Source of the DNA: an uncultured Pseudomonadales bacterium
GTDB lineage: Bacteria; Pseudomonadota; Gammaproteobacteria; Pseudomonadales; UBA7434
Assembly: GCA_943788835.1 (NCBI GenBank)
Contig: CALSRU010000008.1
Location: 1-64,000 of the forward strand
Length of the DNA: 64,000 bases
Direction of reading: 5' to 3'
Shown here one piece after another: positions 1 to 10,436 of the stretch; within the stretch, counting starts at the first letter, position 1, and every line of letters starts with the position of its first letter. A program made the translations under genes and the position numbers. Below the pieces are notes generated by a model that was not told the origin of the DNA, did no database searches, and saw only the letters and a program-made list of their open reading frames with translations.

Positions 1-702
1 GACATGTTGGTTCTGGATTGCGGAGAGATCGGCCCGGCCTACCAGCCGGGGCACACTCATTGTGACTTTTTGAGCTATGAGTTGATGGTAGGCGGCGAGC
101 ATATAGTGGTTGACACCGGTGTGTGCGAGTACGAGCCAGGAGAGCGCCGGCACTTTGTGCGCTCTACCAAAGCACATAACACCGTGCGCATTGATGAACT
201 TGAGCAGTCAGAGATTTGGGGCGAGTTTCGAGTTGCTAGGCGCGCAAAAAAGTTGCTCGGTGGCGTGGAATCCGTCGGGGCAGATGTTGTGGTTACAGGC
301 GCATTTGAGGGTTTTTTTTCCGGTTGGTGGCGTTCTAAACCTCGGTTTAAGCACGAACGGAAAATGTGTGTAAAGTTAGTTAAAGAAGCTTTCGATAGCA
401 TTGAAGTCGTTGATACTATCGCAAGCTGCGCATCTACCCGTGTTCCGGTGCTTTTAGAGAGTTTTGTGCACTTTCACGACAGTCTCAGATTATCGCCTGT
501 GAACGAGCGCAGCGTGGAGATTTTTAGATTAAATTCAGTGATAGCTCGAATAGATTTGCCAAAAGATGTCGCGTATCGCATTGAGCCATCTATTTATTGC
601 CCTGAGTTTGGCTTGATTAAGAATAATTATTGCCTAGTTATGCAGCGCAAAGCGATGCTTCCGCAGCAGTTAACGTACACCATTCAATTATTGCGCTCTT
701 AA
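1..702 (+). CDS. Heparinase II/III-like protein, C-terminal part (5' truncated by window)
   Basis: The reading frame is open from base 1, so the gene starts upstream of the window and only about 233 C-terminal residues are seen. The visible part looks like the beta-sandwich C-terminal domain of heparinase II/III-type polysaccharide lyases: it opens with a GH-x-H-CDFLSYEL-type segment, followed by VDTGVCEYEPGERR and STKAHNTVRID, the usual H/N-rich core of that domain. Such genes commonly sit in exosortase-linked exopolysaccharide loci beside glycosyltransferases, as here. It probably trims or degrades an acidic polysaccharide in the periplasm, but the catalytic alpha-barrel domain lies outside the window and the substrate is unknown. 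The next gene starts about 40 bases downstream. Confidence 0.75.
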   Translation, partial: DMLVLDCGEIGPAYQPGHTHCDFLSYELMVGGEHIVVDTGVCEYEPGERRHFVRSTKAHNTVRIDELEQSEIWGEFRVARRAKKLLGGVESVGADVVVTGAFEGFFSGWWRSKPRFKHERKMCVKLVKEAFDSIEVVDTIASCASTRVPVLLESFVHFHDSLRLSPVNERSVEIFRLNSVIARIDLPKDVAYRIEPSIYCPEFGLIKNNYCLVMQRKAMLPQQLTYTIQLLRS

Positions 703-743
703 ACGCGCGTTATAAAAATATATAAATTAAGCATAATAAATCC

Positions 744-1964
744 ATGAGGATACTTTTTCTTTCACATTACTTTCCGCCAGAAGTGAATGCGCCAGCCACC
801 CGAACCTATGAGCACTGCCGGGAATGGGTTGCGCAGGGGCATAGCGTGACTGTGGTGAGTTGCGTTCCACACCACCCAATGGGTAGGGCTTACCCTGGGT
901 ACACGAATAAATTTTTTTCAGTAGAAGAAAAAGATGGTATTAAGGTTATTAGGCTGCTTACTTATATAACAGCCAATGAGGGATTTCTTAAGCGCACCTT
1001 TAATTATGTGTTTTATATGCTGATGGCTGTTATCGCAGCTCCGTTTATTGGGAAAGCCGACGTAGTGATCTCAACATCACCACAATTTTTCAATGGACTG
1101 GCTGGTTATTTTGTTTCACGAATTAAGCGCGCGCCTTGGTTATTAGAAATTCGTGATTTATGGCCAGAGTCGATAGTTGCCGTGGGCGCAATTCAAAATC
1201 GCCGAGTTATTGCGACGCTGGAGTGGATCGAACGCTTTGTCTATCGTAAGGCTGACCATATTGTATCGGTGACGCAGGCGTTTAAGAGGCACATTGCTAA
1301 GTGCGGAGCCAGTGAAGATAAAATTTCGGTCATTCGCAATGGTGTTGATTTAAGTCGTTTCCAGGCAACAGACATTGACAGTGCGCTAGCTGAAAAGTGG
1401 GGTTTGCAGGGTAAGTTCGTCGCAGCTTATGTTGGCACACATGGAATGGCGCATGGTCTTGACACTTTGTTAGATGCAGCTGAATTACTCAATGAGCAAG
1501 ATAATATCGTATTTTTAATGGTTGGTGATGGCGCTGAGCGTGAGCGCTTGCACAGTGAAAAAGAGCGTCGTGGGTTGACCAATGTGATCATGCAGCCACA
1601 GCAAGGCAAAGAGCTGATGCCCGCAATTTGGGCCATGACTGATGTCAGCCTTGTTTTATTGAAAAAGCTCGATTTATTTAAAACGGTAATACCCTCTAAG
1701 ATCTTTGAGAGCATGGCGATGAGTACGCCTATTGTGCTGGGCGTAGAGGGAGAGGTGAAAGATATTATAAAGGCTTCTGGTGCGGGCGTTTGTATTGAGC
1801 CTGAGTCGGCGAGTGAGTTGGCTGCGGCAGTGGCAAAGTTGGCGGCGAACCGTCAACAATACATGGCACTTCAGGGGTGTGGTCGTACGTATGTTAGTGC
1901 GAATTTTGATCGGCGCGAGCTGGCGGGTAACTATCTGGAAGTATTGGATAAATTGGCTCGGTAG
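744..1964 (+). CDS. Family 4 glycosyltransferase (WbuB-like)
   Basis: This 406-residue protein has the GT-B layout of family 4 glycosyltransferases. The N-terminal Rossmann half begins MRILFLSHYFPPEVNAPATR. A middle LLEIRDLWPESIVAVGA segment is typical of WbuB/colanic-acid-type enzymes. The C-terminal nucleotide-sugar half has VIRNGVDLSRF, VGTHGMAHGLDTLL and the acidic region VIPSKIFESMAMSTPIV, which carries the ExxxxxP-type donor-binding site. It should add a sugar from a nucleotide donor to a lipid-linked exopolysaccharide or O-antigen intermediate on the cytoplasmic face of the inner membrane. It lies between the heparinase-like gene and the exosortase gene on the same strand, which supports a role in that polysaccharide locus. 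Donor and acceptor cannot be read from the sequence. Confidence 0.88.
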   Translation: MRILFLSHYFPPEVNAPATRTYEHCREWVAQGHSVTVVSCVPHHPMGRAYPGYTNKFFSVEEKDGIKVIRLLTYITANEGFLKRTFNYVFYMLMAVIAAPFIGKADVVISTSPQFFNGLAGYFVSRIKRAPWLLEIRDLWPESIVAVGAIQNRRVIATLEWIERFVYRKADHIVSVTQAFKRHIAKCGASEDKISVIRNGVDLSRFQATDIDSALAEKWGLQGKFVAAYVGTHGMAHGLDTLLDAAELLNEQDNIVFLMVGDGAERERLHSEKERRGLTNVIMQPQQGKELMPAIWAMTDVSLVLLKKLDLFKTVIPSKIFESMAMSTPIVLGVEGEVKDIIKASGAGVCIEPESASELAAAVAKLAANRQQYMALQGCGRTYVSANFDRRELAGNYLEVLDKLAR

Positions 1965-2036
1965 GCCTGCCAAACTGCGCTAGACTTTAGTGTACCTCAT
2001 TGAATTATTGTTTAGAAAAAAATACAAAGGTGACAA

Positions 2037-3622
2037 GTGGACGAGAAAAATATTTTTCTGAGTAAGGGCTTCTTTCTTTTCGTGATTTCTGTCGGCTTAC
2101 TTGGCTGGCTGTGTTACGACGGTTTGGCATTAATGGTCGGATGGTGGGAGCGCGATGAATATAGCCATGGCTATATGATTCCGTTGGTGGCGGCTTATTT
2201 AGCTTGGCAAAAACGTGATGCGCTAGCCAAGGCAGCTCAGCCTGGCACTTGGTTGGGCATAGTGGTGGTGCTGGGGGCTCTCTTTGTTTGGCTCTTGGGG
2301 GAAGTCAGTGCCATCTACACCATTATTCAATATGCATTTTGGCTGGGCATATGGGGCCTTGCGCTGCTCTGGGTGGGGGTCAGTGGTGTGCGTGTGATTT
2401 GGGCGGCACTGTTTTACCTTTTCTTTATGATCCCTCTGCCCAACTTTCTTTATTTTAACCTTTCTCAAGAGTTGCAATTGATCTCGTCGGCAATGGGTGT
2501 TGCGGTCATTCGCTTATTCGATATCAGTGTTTTTCTTGAAGGCAATGTGATCGATTTAGGTGTGTACCAATTACAAGTAGTCGAGGCTTGCAGTGGCTTG
2601 CGCTATTTATTCCCTTTGATGAGCTTTGGTTTTTTAATTGCCTATATCTATCGAGGCCCTTTTTGGCAAAGGGCGGTGATTTTCTTGTCGACCATTCCAA
2701 TTACTGTATTGATGAACAGCTTTCGGATTGGCGTTATTGGGATAACGGTCGAGCACTGGGGTATAGCAGCGGCTGAAGGCTTTTTGCACGACTTTGAAGG
2801 CTGGTTTGTATTTATGGCTTGCTTGGGAGTTTTGCTTCTCGAAATTTGGTTAATGTATATTTTTTCTAAAAAAGGACGATCATTTGGCGCTTTATTTGAT
2901 CTGGACTTTGGAGCTAATACTACGAACGATAATGCTGATGATACTCAGCACTTACCAGTGGGCACTACCGGCATGGCTAAATCCGCTTTAGTAGGGCTGG
3001 GTGTGTTAATTATTGCTTTGCCGATTTCTTATTATGTGGCAGAGCGGCAAGATCAGATACCGCCTCGTACGGAGTTTATTGAATTCCCCCTGCAGAGTAG
3101 TAATTGGTTGGGGCGTGAGACGGCATTGGAGGCGGATGTCCTCGACGACGCTTAAACTCACCGACTACTTTATTGGCGATTTTAAGCAAGCCGACCAACC
3201 ACTGTCGGTAAATTTTTACACGGCGTTTTATGAAGAGCAGCGTAAAGGCGCCTCTATTCATTCACCTAAGTCATGCTTGCCCGGTGGCGGCTGGATCATG
3301 CAGTCGCACACTATCGTACCGATTGAGTCTATTGATGCCTACGGTCGCCCCACTTAACGTCAATCGTGTGCTTATGCAGATGGGCGAGCACCAGCAATTA
3401 GTCTATTACTGGTTTCAAGGGCGGGGTCGTAATATCACCAATGAATATATGGCCAAGTGGTATATTTTTTGGGACTCGATCACACGCAACCGGACTGATG
3501 GAGCGCTGGTTCGTTTAGTCACCTATGTGCCAGAGGGATCTGATATTGCTGATGCTGAAGCGCGTTTAGATGGATTTTTAGCTGACTATTACTCGATGTT
3601 TCCAACCTATATTCCGGATTAA
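2037..3622 (+). pseudogene. Exosortase fused to an EpsI domain (XrtD-like), two apparent +1 frameshifts
   Basis: The first part (GTG start at 2037, stop at 3155) is a polytopic exosortase. It has the catalytic Cys185 in VEACSGLRYL, Arg230 in NSFRIG and His251 in FLHDFEGW. Exosortases are thought to cleave C-terminal PEP-CTERM-like signals at the membrane, in step with exopolysaccharide export. After about residue 345 an EpsI-like domain begins, but it is spread over three frames: IEFPLQSSNWLGRE in the first, LKLTDYFIGDF and SPKSCLPGGGW in the second, and LNVNRVLMQMGEHQQLVYYW to the stop at 3622 in the third. Removing one base within 3144-3151 and one C from the C4 run at 3348-3351 restores one ORF of about 528 residues. 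The C-H-R-bearing exosortase part is intact. Exosortases fused to EpsI are known (XrtD type), but the exact subtype is inferred. The frameshifts may be sequencing errors. Confidence 0.8.
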
Positions 3623-3655
3623 CGTGACGCTAAATACCAAAGGCAGTAATTGCTG

Positions 3656-5290
3656 ATGATTATCGCAATCAGTTTCGCTCTGGCGCTTTTTTTAAGCTTT
3701 GTGCTTGTGCCTTTTGCGAGCCGCTATGCTAGTGCATTGGGTCTCATGGATGCTCCTGATGAGCGTAAGGTGCATAATCAGTCGATTCCTCGGGCCGGCG
3801 GTATAGCAATAGTTATTGCCTTTTTTGTGCCTGCTTTATTTTGGCTTAGCGATATTTCTTCTCTGCTAGGTTTCTTTTCGGGCGCGGCGATTATTGCGGT
3901 GTTCGGTTTTTTAGATGATCGGCATAATCTGAATTATAAGTGGAAATTCTTGGGTCAGATATTTGGCGTGGCTATTTTTCTGGCCAGTAACATTGAAATT
4001 ACTAAAACACCCTTTTTGGGGCTGGGTAATCTTGTGCCATGGGTTAGCTACCCCGTCATGGGTATTTTTATTTTGGGTGTTATCAACGCGGTTAATTTGA
4101 GCGATGGCCTCGATGGCCTTGCTGCCGGGTCTAGTTTGCTGAGTCTGGGCTTTATTGCGCTACTCGGATACGGCGCAGCAGAATATGCGGTCGCTATTGT
4201 TGCGGTATCAGCAATGGGCGCGCTAACAGGGTTTTTACGGTTTAACACGCATCCGGCCACTATTTTTATGGGTGATACGGGCAGTCAGTTTTTGGGTTAT
4301 GTGACCGGGTGCCTGGCGATAATGTTGACGCAAGCACCGTCTTTAGCAGTCAGCCCAGTATTAGTGATCTTAATTCTTGGCTTGCCTATTCTCGATACTT
4401 TTCTCGTCATCGCTCTGCGATTGAATGCTGGAACCTCTCCATTCAAACCTGATAGGCAACACTTGCACCACCAGCTTTTAAATAAGGGCCTTGAGCACTA
4501 TCAGGCAGTCGGTGTGATTTACCTATTGAGTTTTACGTTGTTAGCCACTGCTTATGTGGTCAGATATCAAAGCGATTGGGTTGTCATGGGTGCCTACCTC
4601 GCGTTTTGTACTTTGTTTCTAGGTGCTTTATATTTTTATAACAGTGAAGGTACGGCACAGAGGCGCAGCAGTGATTCGTTTGATCCTTTGAAAAGTCGTC
4701 GTAATCCTATCTTTAGGCAGCTTTCTTGGTTCCATAAGCATGGAGCCATGTTGATTCAGATTACTTTAGGGTCGACTTGGGTTCTATTTACCCTTTCGGG
4801 AGTCAATGCAGATTCTGAGGTGGTTTTAGTAGCAAGCCTTGGCGTATTAATGTTATTAATTTATTGTTTTAAATATAACTGCGAAAATAGACTCATCGCC
4901 CGCGTTGCTTTCTACTCCGCGAGTTGCTTAGCGGTTTATATGGCTGTCTACAATGTTCATATTGATGTGCCGGCATGGCGAAGCTTGAATTTATTGGACT
5001 TGCCCATAATGTTTTTAGTGCTGTTGCTGGCTGTTGTTATTAGGACAACGCGTGCTGAGCATTTCAGCATGGATACTCAGGACATTCTTGTCCTACTTAT
5101 TTTATTGGTATCGCCTCTTTTGGCAGCAACCAGTGATGACCATAAAACGATTATTGGTGCAATCGTGAGGTTGGCAGTGTTTTTATATGCAGTAGAGTAT
5201 TTAATTACTCGCCATTATCGACCGAAAGTTTCAGGGCTGTTTGCTTTAAGCGTATTTTTAATTTATCTAGTGGGTTTTTTTTCTAGATAA
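3656..5290 (+). CDS. WecA/MraY-family polyprenyl-phosphate sugar-1-phosphate transferase
   Basis: This is a multi-pass membrane protein of about 544 residues. It has the family signatures DAPDERKVHNQSIPRAGG near the N terminus, the NLSDGLDGLAAG catalytic loop, MGDTGSQFLG and the histidine motif RQHLHHQLLNKGL. These place it with WecA-like enzymes that transfer a GlcNAc-1-P-type group from a UDP-sugar to undecaprenyl phosphate, the first step of exopolysaccharide or O-antigen synthesis. The usual transferase is about 330-370 residues. Here some 200 further residues form extra membrane segments of unknown role. The start is ATG 3656, with a TTG two codons upstream (3650) as an alternative; AAAGG at 3639-3643 could serve either. 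It is a different protein from the peptidoglycan MraY at 40.8 kb. Context places it in the polysaccharide locus. Confidence 0.85.
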   Translation: MIIAISFALALFLSFVLVPFASRYASALGLMDAPDERKVHNQSIPRAGGIAIVIAFFVPALFWLSDISSLLGFFSGAAIIAVFGFLDDRHNLNYKWKFLGQIFGVAIFLASNIEITKTPFLGLGNLVPWVSYPVMGIFILGVINAVNLSDGLDGLAAGSSLLSLGFIALLGYGAAEYAVAIVAVSAMGALTGFLRFNTHPATIFMGDTGSQFLGYVTGCLAIMLTQAPSLAVSPVLVILILGLPILDTFLVIALRLNAGTSPFKPDRQHLHHQLLNKGLEHYQAVGVIYLLSFTLLATAYVVRYQSDWVVMGAYLAFCTLFLGALYFYNSEGTAQRRSSDSFDPLKSRRNPIFRQLSWFHKHGAMLIQITLGSTWVLFTLSGVNADSEVVLVASLGVLMLLIYCFKYNCENRLIARVAFYSASCLAVYMAVYNVHIDVPAWRSLNLLDLPIMFLVLLLAVVIRTTRAEHFSMDTQDILVLLILLVSPLLAATSDDHKTIIGAIVRLAVFLYAVEYLITRHYRPKVSGLFALSVFLIYLVGFFSR

Positions 5291-5354
5291 TAAATAGATT
5301 TTTAGAAGAATTGTTTTTTAATGCAAGGTTTAAACGAGAAATAGGAAATTTGTA

Positions 5355-7727
5355 ATGACTAAAAAAGCGGTACTTATTGCATCAGTTTTATCTTTAATTG
5401 TGGCTTGCGGCGACGGTGAAGATCGTCAACAAAAATATCTGGAGCGCGCGCAGCAATTTCTTGCGGATGAGAATTTTGACAAGGCGCGTATTGATGCGCG
5501 CAACGTGCTGCAGATTAACCCCAAAAATTCTGACGCTCGTATTATTTTGGGTGAAATCGGATTCCAAGAGGGTGACATCCGTAAAGCTTACGGTATGTAT
5601 CAGAGCGTTATCGATGAAGATCCGACCAGTGTTGGTGCTTATGAAGGCATAGTTAAAGTCTTTATTGTTGTGAAAGACTTTGAGCGGGCTAATGAGAATG
5701 CCGACAAGGGCTTAGAAATTGAGCCGAAAAATGTTGCCCTTATGGGTCATAAAGCAGTGGCCTTATCGGGAGCCGGTGAAACCGAGGCTGCTGAAAGTTT
5801 AGCCCTTGAAACATTAAGTCTCGATGCGGGAAATTCTTCTGCGCTAGGTGTGATGATTGGGCTGTTTGCTCAGCGAGAGGATATGCAGGCAGGCCTAGAT
5901 CTTCTTAATAAAGGCATAAAAGTTAATCCAGAAGAAGATCGTCTGCGAATGATGAAGATTGCCGTGCTTGAAAACATGGGCGACAACGCTGGGCTTGAGG
6001 TGGAATTAGTCGCCTTGGTTGAGAAGCATCCTGATTCAGAAAACTATTTTGGAACGTTGATTCGTTACTATATTCGCGAGACTCGCTTTGATGATGCGGA
6101 GAAAGTGGTAAGAGCGTTTGCTACTAATAACCCCGATTCAATCAGTGCTAAGCGCCGTGTTATCGGTTTTTTACAGCAACATAGAAGCCAAGAAGCAGCG
6201 CTCGAGCAGAGCCAGGCATACATTACCGAAGATCCAGACCAGAGTGAGCTTTACACAACGCTGGCAGGGCTGTACTTGTTTATTGGTGAAAAAGAGCGCG
6301 GTATTGAAGTGCTTCAGCAAGCTGTTGATCGTGACCCGCGCAGCGTGGGCGCTATAGAGGCGCGTAATGTTTTGGGTGCGTTGTATTTACAAGACGAAGA
6401 CTTGGTTGCGGCGCGCGAAATATTTGAAGAAGTTTTAGCGATAGAACCAGAAAATGAGGACGCGTTGTTGACGCGAGCTGGCTTGAATTTGAATGACGGC
6501 GAATTAAAAGAGGGTATTGCTGATCTGCGTGTGGTGTTAAAAAACAATCCCGATAATGCCGGAGCGCTGCAGAGTTTGGCAAAGGCGCAAGAGGCCGCTG
6601 GCGATGAGAGCCTTGCGCTAGATAACCTCAAAAAATTATTAACTCTGCAGCAACCTACAGTTGAAACGTTAACGAGTGCAGCAAGGCTTGCGATTAAGAG
6701 CGAGCAATATAAATTAGCCGAAACGTTTATTCGTCAGGCTTTAGAAATAGACAGTGAAAATACAGGTTTGGTAACCAACCTGATTAAATTGCTCGTGTTA
6801 AAAGAAGATTGGGATGCTGCAAGTAAGTTTGCCCAACGCATGATCGACTCTGAAGATTCCAAAGCATTGGGTTACTTTTTGCAGTCGGGTCTCAATTTGC
6901 GGTTAGAAGAGTTTGACGAAGCTATTGCTAATCTAGAGCAGTCACTGGTGCAGCAACCTGCAGCGGTTGAGTCACTGAGCTCAATGGTGCAGGTTCTTTC
7001 TCAAGAAAGAGGCCTTGATGCAGCCATTGCCTATATAGATGGTCATTGTGAGCAGTACCCTGAGCAGGCACATTGTGGGTATATAGCCGGTACGCTTTAT
7101 GCTCAAAATCAAGATTTTGAGCGCGCTGAGGCCGAGTTGAATAGAGCGATAACGTTAGATGAAAAATTCAAAACGGCTTATCGTCAACTGGCAAAGGTTT
7201 ATGCTTCGCAGCAGCAGCTTGAAAAAACCGAAGATGCTCTGGCTCGAGGCATCGCAGCCACCGATTCGAAGCCCTTGAGGTTTGAGTTGGCCGGCGTTTA
7301 TTACAGTACAGGAAAATACGAGCAGGCTCGAGACATGTACGAGGGACTCGTCGCAGATGATGAAGATGCATTAGCGGCAAAAAACAATTTAGCCATGATT
7401 TATGCTGAAAATTTAAGTTCCCCTGAAAACTTAGCGAAGGCGCGCGCCTTGGCAGCCGATTTGCAAGATAGCGACAATCCAGCATTCCTCGACACGGTGG
7501 GCTGGGTGATGTATATGAATGGTGACTACGAGCAAGCCATTACCTATTCGTTAGCTGCAGTCGATAAGGTCGGCACGTCGACGTTATTGCAATACCATTT
7601 AGGTATGGCCTACTACAAGTCAGGTGATTTAGAGAAGGCTAAAACGCATTTGGAGCTTGCCACGCAAACGCCAGATATTCGTTACCCTGGCCTTGAGGAA
7701 GCTCAAGCTACGTTACAGAAGCTGTAG
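5355..7727 (+). CDS. prsT: TPR-repeat lipoprotein of the exosortase/exopolysaccharide system (PrsT-like)
   Basis: This 790-residue protein begins with a lipoprotein signal peptide: a hydrophobic stretch and the lipobox LIVAC, with Cys18 as the lipidation site. The rest is a long array of tetratricopeptide helices, with many repeats of the form A-x-x-x-L-x-x-P, for example KARIDARNVLQINPKNSDAR near the start and GMAYYKSGDLEKAKTHLELA at the end. Large TPR lipoproteins of this kind (the PrsT family, usually around 900 residues) occur next to exosortase genes and are thought to act as assembly scaffolds for polysaccharide export. This copy is somewhat short for the family. It follows the WecA-like gene by 64 bases and precedes wecB by about 90 bases. 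The family assignment rests on context plus repeat content. Confidence 0.8.
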   Translation: MTKKAVLIASVLSLIVACGDGEDRQQKYLERAQQFLADENFDKARIDARNVLQINPKNSDARIILGEIGFQEGDIRKAYGMYQSVIDEDPTSVGAYEGIVKVFIVVKDFERANENADKGLEIEPKNVALMGHKAVALSGAGETEAAESLALETLSLDAGNSSALGVMIGLFAQREDMQAGLDLLNKGIKVNPEEDRLRMMKIAVLENMGDNAGLEVELVALVEKHPDSENYFGTLIRYYIRETRFDDAEKVVRAFATNNPDSISAKRRVIGFLQQHRSQEAALEQSQAYITEDPDQSELYTTLAGLYLFIGEKERGIEVLQQAVDRDPRSVGAIEARNVLGALYLQDEDLVAAREIFEEVLAIEPENEDALLTRAGLNLNDGELKEGIADLRVVLKNNPDNAGALQSLAKAQEAAGDESLALDNLKKLLTLQQPTVETLTSAARLAIKSEQYKLAETFIRQALEIDSENTGLVTNLIKLLVLKEDWDAASKFAQRMIDSEDSKALGYFLQSGLNLRLEEFDEAIANLEQSLVQQPAAVESLSSMVQVLSQERGLDAAIAYIDGHCEQYPEQAHCGYIAGTLYAQNQDFERAEAELNRAITLDEKFKTAYRQLAKVYASQQQLEKTEDALARGIAATDSKPLRFELAGVYYSTGKYEQARDMYEGLVADDEDALAAKNNLAMIYAENLSSPENLAKARALAADLQDSDNPAFLDTVGWVMYMNGDYEQAITYSLAAVDKVGTSTLLQYHLGMAYYKSGDLEKAKTHLELATQTPDIRYPGLEEAQATLQKL

Positions 7728-7814
7728 TTGCAGGATAGTTGCAGGGTTGAGTGCTGGGGTTAGATCGAGGTTAGTGGGTGCTTGCTTAGTTTTTGGGTCT
7801 TTTAGGGATTTTTG

Positions 7815-8948
7815 ATGCGTACGGTTCTTAGTGTTTTTGGTACTCGGCCTGAGGCCATAAAGATGGCGCCTGTTGTATTAGCGCTTGCTGCAGATGAGCA
7901 GATCGACGCGCGCGTGTGTGTCACGGCGCAGCACCGCCAAATGCTCGATCAGGTACTCAATTTGTTTTCCATTGAACCGGATTACGATCTCGATATTATG
8001 CGTGCCGATCAGGATTTGTATGACCTGACGGCGCGTATTTTGGTTGGAATGCGTGATGTTCTTGCGGAGTGTAAGCCCGATCTTGTTCTTGTGCACGGTG
8101 ATACCACAACGTGTTTCGCGGTTAGTTTGGCTGCATTCTATCAGCAGATTCCGGTTGGGCATGTCGAAGCGGGTTTGCGCACAGGTAATATGTTGGCTCC
8201 TTTTCCTGAGGAGGCGAACCGAAGTTTGGTGGGTCGCTTGGCGAGTCTGCACTTTGCGCCAACGACTTTGTCGCGCCAAAATTTACTTGATGAAGGCTTG
8301 GCCGACGAGTCCATTACGGTTACGGGTAATACGGTTATCGATTCTTTGTTGTGGGTTAGTGAGCGACTGCCAGAATATCCGGCGCAGGTTTGGCAGGATG
8401 CGATTGGCGAAGTGCTATACGAGCGCCTTGCCGATGCGTCGCGACAACTGATTTTGATTACTGGTCATAGGCGCGAGAATTTTGGTCAGGGCTTTATAGA
8501 TTTATGTAGCGCGATCAAAAAGCTCGCAGTTGCTCATCCAAGCTGGGAGTTTATCTACCCGGTGCATCTCAACCCTAACGTACAGAAGCCCGTTTATGAA
8601 ATTTTGTCTGATGTTGAGAACGTGGCGCTTATTGATCCACAAGATTATCTGCCGTTTGCTTGGCTAATGAATCGATCTTCATTGATATTAACTGACTCGG
8701 GAGGGATCCAAGAGGAGGCTCCGTCTCTGGGCAAGCCTGTGTTAGTGATGCGCGATGTAACCGAGCGACCTGAAGCCGTGGATGCCGGCACGGTCCGTTT
8801 GGTCGGAACCGATGCTGCCAAAATTGTGGCGAATGTCGAGCAGGTCATGCTGGATCAGGGTGTCTATGAGCAAATGTCGAAAGCCCATAACCCCTACGGC
8901 GATGGCAAGGCCGCTGGGCGTATCTTAGACGCGATTAAAGCAATTTAG
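7815..8948 (+). CDS. wecB: UDP-N-acetylglucosamine 2-epimerase (non-hydrolysing)
   Basis: This 377-residue enzyme interconverts UDP-GlcNAc and UDP-ManNAc in the cytoplasm, supplying ManNAc-type sugars for surface polysaccharide. It begins [19 protein letters not shown], the classic family opening. It also has [28 protein letters not shown] (catalytic and substrate-binding acidic residues), TGHRRENFG (catalytic His) and [19 protein letters not shown] (UDP binding). Length and motifs match full-length bacterial WecB. ATG 7815 is preferred over TTG 7812, with AGGGA at 7804-7808 as ribosome site. It is the last gene of the polysaccharide locus before housekeeping genes begin. Confidence 0.95.
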   Translation: MRTVLSVFGTRPEAIKMAPVVLALAADEQIDARVCVTAQHRQMLDQVLNLFSIEPDYDLDIMRADQDLYDLTARILVGMRDVLAECKPDLVLVHGDTTTCFAVSLAAFYQQIPVGHVEAGLRTGNMLAPFPEEANRSLVGRLASLHFAPTTLSRQNLLDEGLADESITVTGNTVIDSLLWVSERLPEYPAQVWQDAIGEVLYERLADASRQLILITGHRRENFGQGFIDLCSAIKKLAVAHPSWEFIYPVHLNPNVQKPVYEILSDVENVALIDPQDYLPFAWLMNRSSLILTDSGGIQEEAPSLGKPVLVMRDVTERPEAVDAGTVRLVGTDAAKIVANVEQVMLDQGVYEQMSKAHNPYGDGKAAGRILDAIKAI

Positions 8949-9083
8949 CCGCTTCGTTGGCGTTTGTTTCATTCGCAAATCTGGCCCGACCATGCTGCGT
9001 TAGAACAATTCCCTAAAGCCCTGCTTGCCAAACATCATGACTATGCGAGAATAAGTCTACTTTGGTTTTGTAGGTAGGCACTC

Positions 9084-10359
9084 GTGGATATTCGTCAATA
9101 TATGCTCACTGTTGGGTCGCAGGCTCGCGCTGCCAGCGCGCTGACCGCGTCGGCGAGCACCAACAAAAAAAATATGGCTTTGCAGGCTATGGTGCAACGT
9201 TTAGATGGCGCCCGCCAAAGTTTGCTCGATGCCAACGCAAAAGATTTACATGAGGCCAGCAACAAAGGCCTCGATGCAGCTTTACTCGATCGCCTTGAGC
9301 TCAATAGTGCCGGTATTGATGCGATGCTGGTAGGTCTGCAGCAGGTTGCAGCGCTGGCTGACCCAGTGGGCGCCATCACCGATCTCAATGCGCAGCCATC
9401 AGGTATTCAGGTGGGTAAAATGCGTGTGCCGCTGGGTGTGGTTGGCATTATTTATGAGTCGCGGCCTAACGTGACGGTAGATGCTGCGAGCCTTTGTCTT
9501 AAATCCGGTAATGCCTGCATTTTACGTGGTGGTTCAGAGGCTGCGCATTCTAATCAGGCCATAGTGGCTTGCGTGCAGGGCGGTTTGATCGATGCAGGGC
9601 TGCCAGAAACTGCTATCCAAGTGCTGAATACTACCGATCGCGCCGCCGTTGGCGAACTAATCACCATGCCAGAATATGTGGATGTTATTGTGCCGCGCGG
9701 CGGTAAAGGCTTGATTGAGCGCATCACTAAAGAATCGCGTGTTGCCGTGATTAAGCATCTTGATGGCAATTGTCATGTTTATATTGATGACGATGCCCAA
9801 AGCGATATGGCTGTTAATATTGCTGTTAATGCCAAGACTCAGCGGTATGGCACCTGCAACACAACCGAAACGTTATTGATTGCGGCCAGTCGAGCTGCCG
9901 AGTTGCTGCCATTGCTGGCCAAACAGTACGAAGAACATGGTGTTGAATTGCGACTGTGCAAGGCAGGCTTCGATATACTCGAGCGAGCCGGCAGCCCGTG
10001 CAATAAAAAGCTCGCCCTTGAAAGTGATTGGTATGAGGAGTATTTAGCGCCCATTTTGGCGATAAAAGTTATCGAAGGTCTCGATGGCGCTATTGCACAT
10101 ATTAATAAATATAGCTCGCAGCACACAGAAGCTATTGTCACGAACAACCACTGCAAACGCTATGCGTTTTTTGCGAGAGGTCGATTCTAGCTCAGTTATG
10201 ATCAATACCTCTACGCGGTTTGCCGATGGATTTGAGTACGGGTTAGGTGCTGAAATTGGTATTTCAACCGATAAGATCCATGCCAGAGGACCTGTTGGCT
10301 TGGAGGGTCTTACTTCGCAAAAGTATATTGTTTTAGGCGAAGGTCAGGTGCGGGGATAA
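9084..10359 (+). pseudogene. proA: Gamma-glutamyl phosphate reductase with an apparent +1 frameshift
   Basis: ProA reduces gamma-glutamyl phosphate to glutamate semialdehyde in proline synthesis. The GTG start at 9084 gives [18 protein letters not shown], then the aldehyde-dehydrogenase fold with [33 protein letters not shown] and the catalytic cysteine segment [16 protein letters not shown]. After [10 protein letters not shown] the frame goes wrong and stops at 10190. The expected ending, [18 protein letters not shown] followed by [20 protein letters not shown], continues in the next frame to a stop at 10359. Deleting the single T at 10152 rejoins them exactly as a normal ProA of about 424 residues. 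Because proline synthesis is normally needed and the rest is well conserved, a sequencing error is likelier than true decay. nadD follows, as in Pseudomonas. Confidence 0.9.
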
Positions 10360-10436
10360 GAGTCGATGCGAAAGGCGTGTGTGTTAATCAGGCGCAAGCG
10401 GGGTGCTTACAGTGGCTGAGCGCCTAGAGTACTGAC

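Noticed and set aside
10140..10160. Programmed frameshifting in proA
   Set aside because: No slippery heptamer or downstream structure at the shift, and the needed shift is in a gene not known to use it; a sequence error is simpler.
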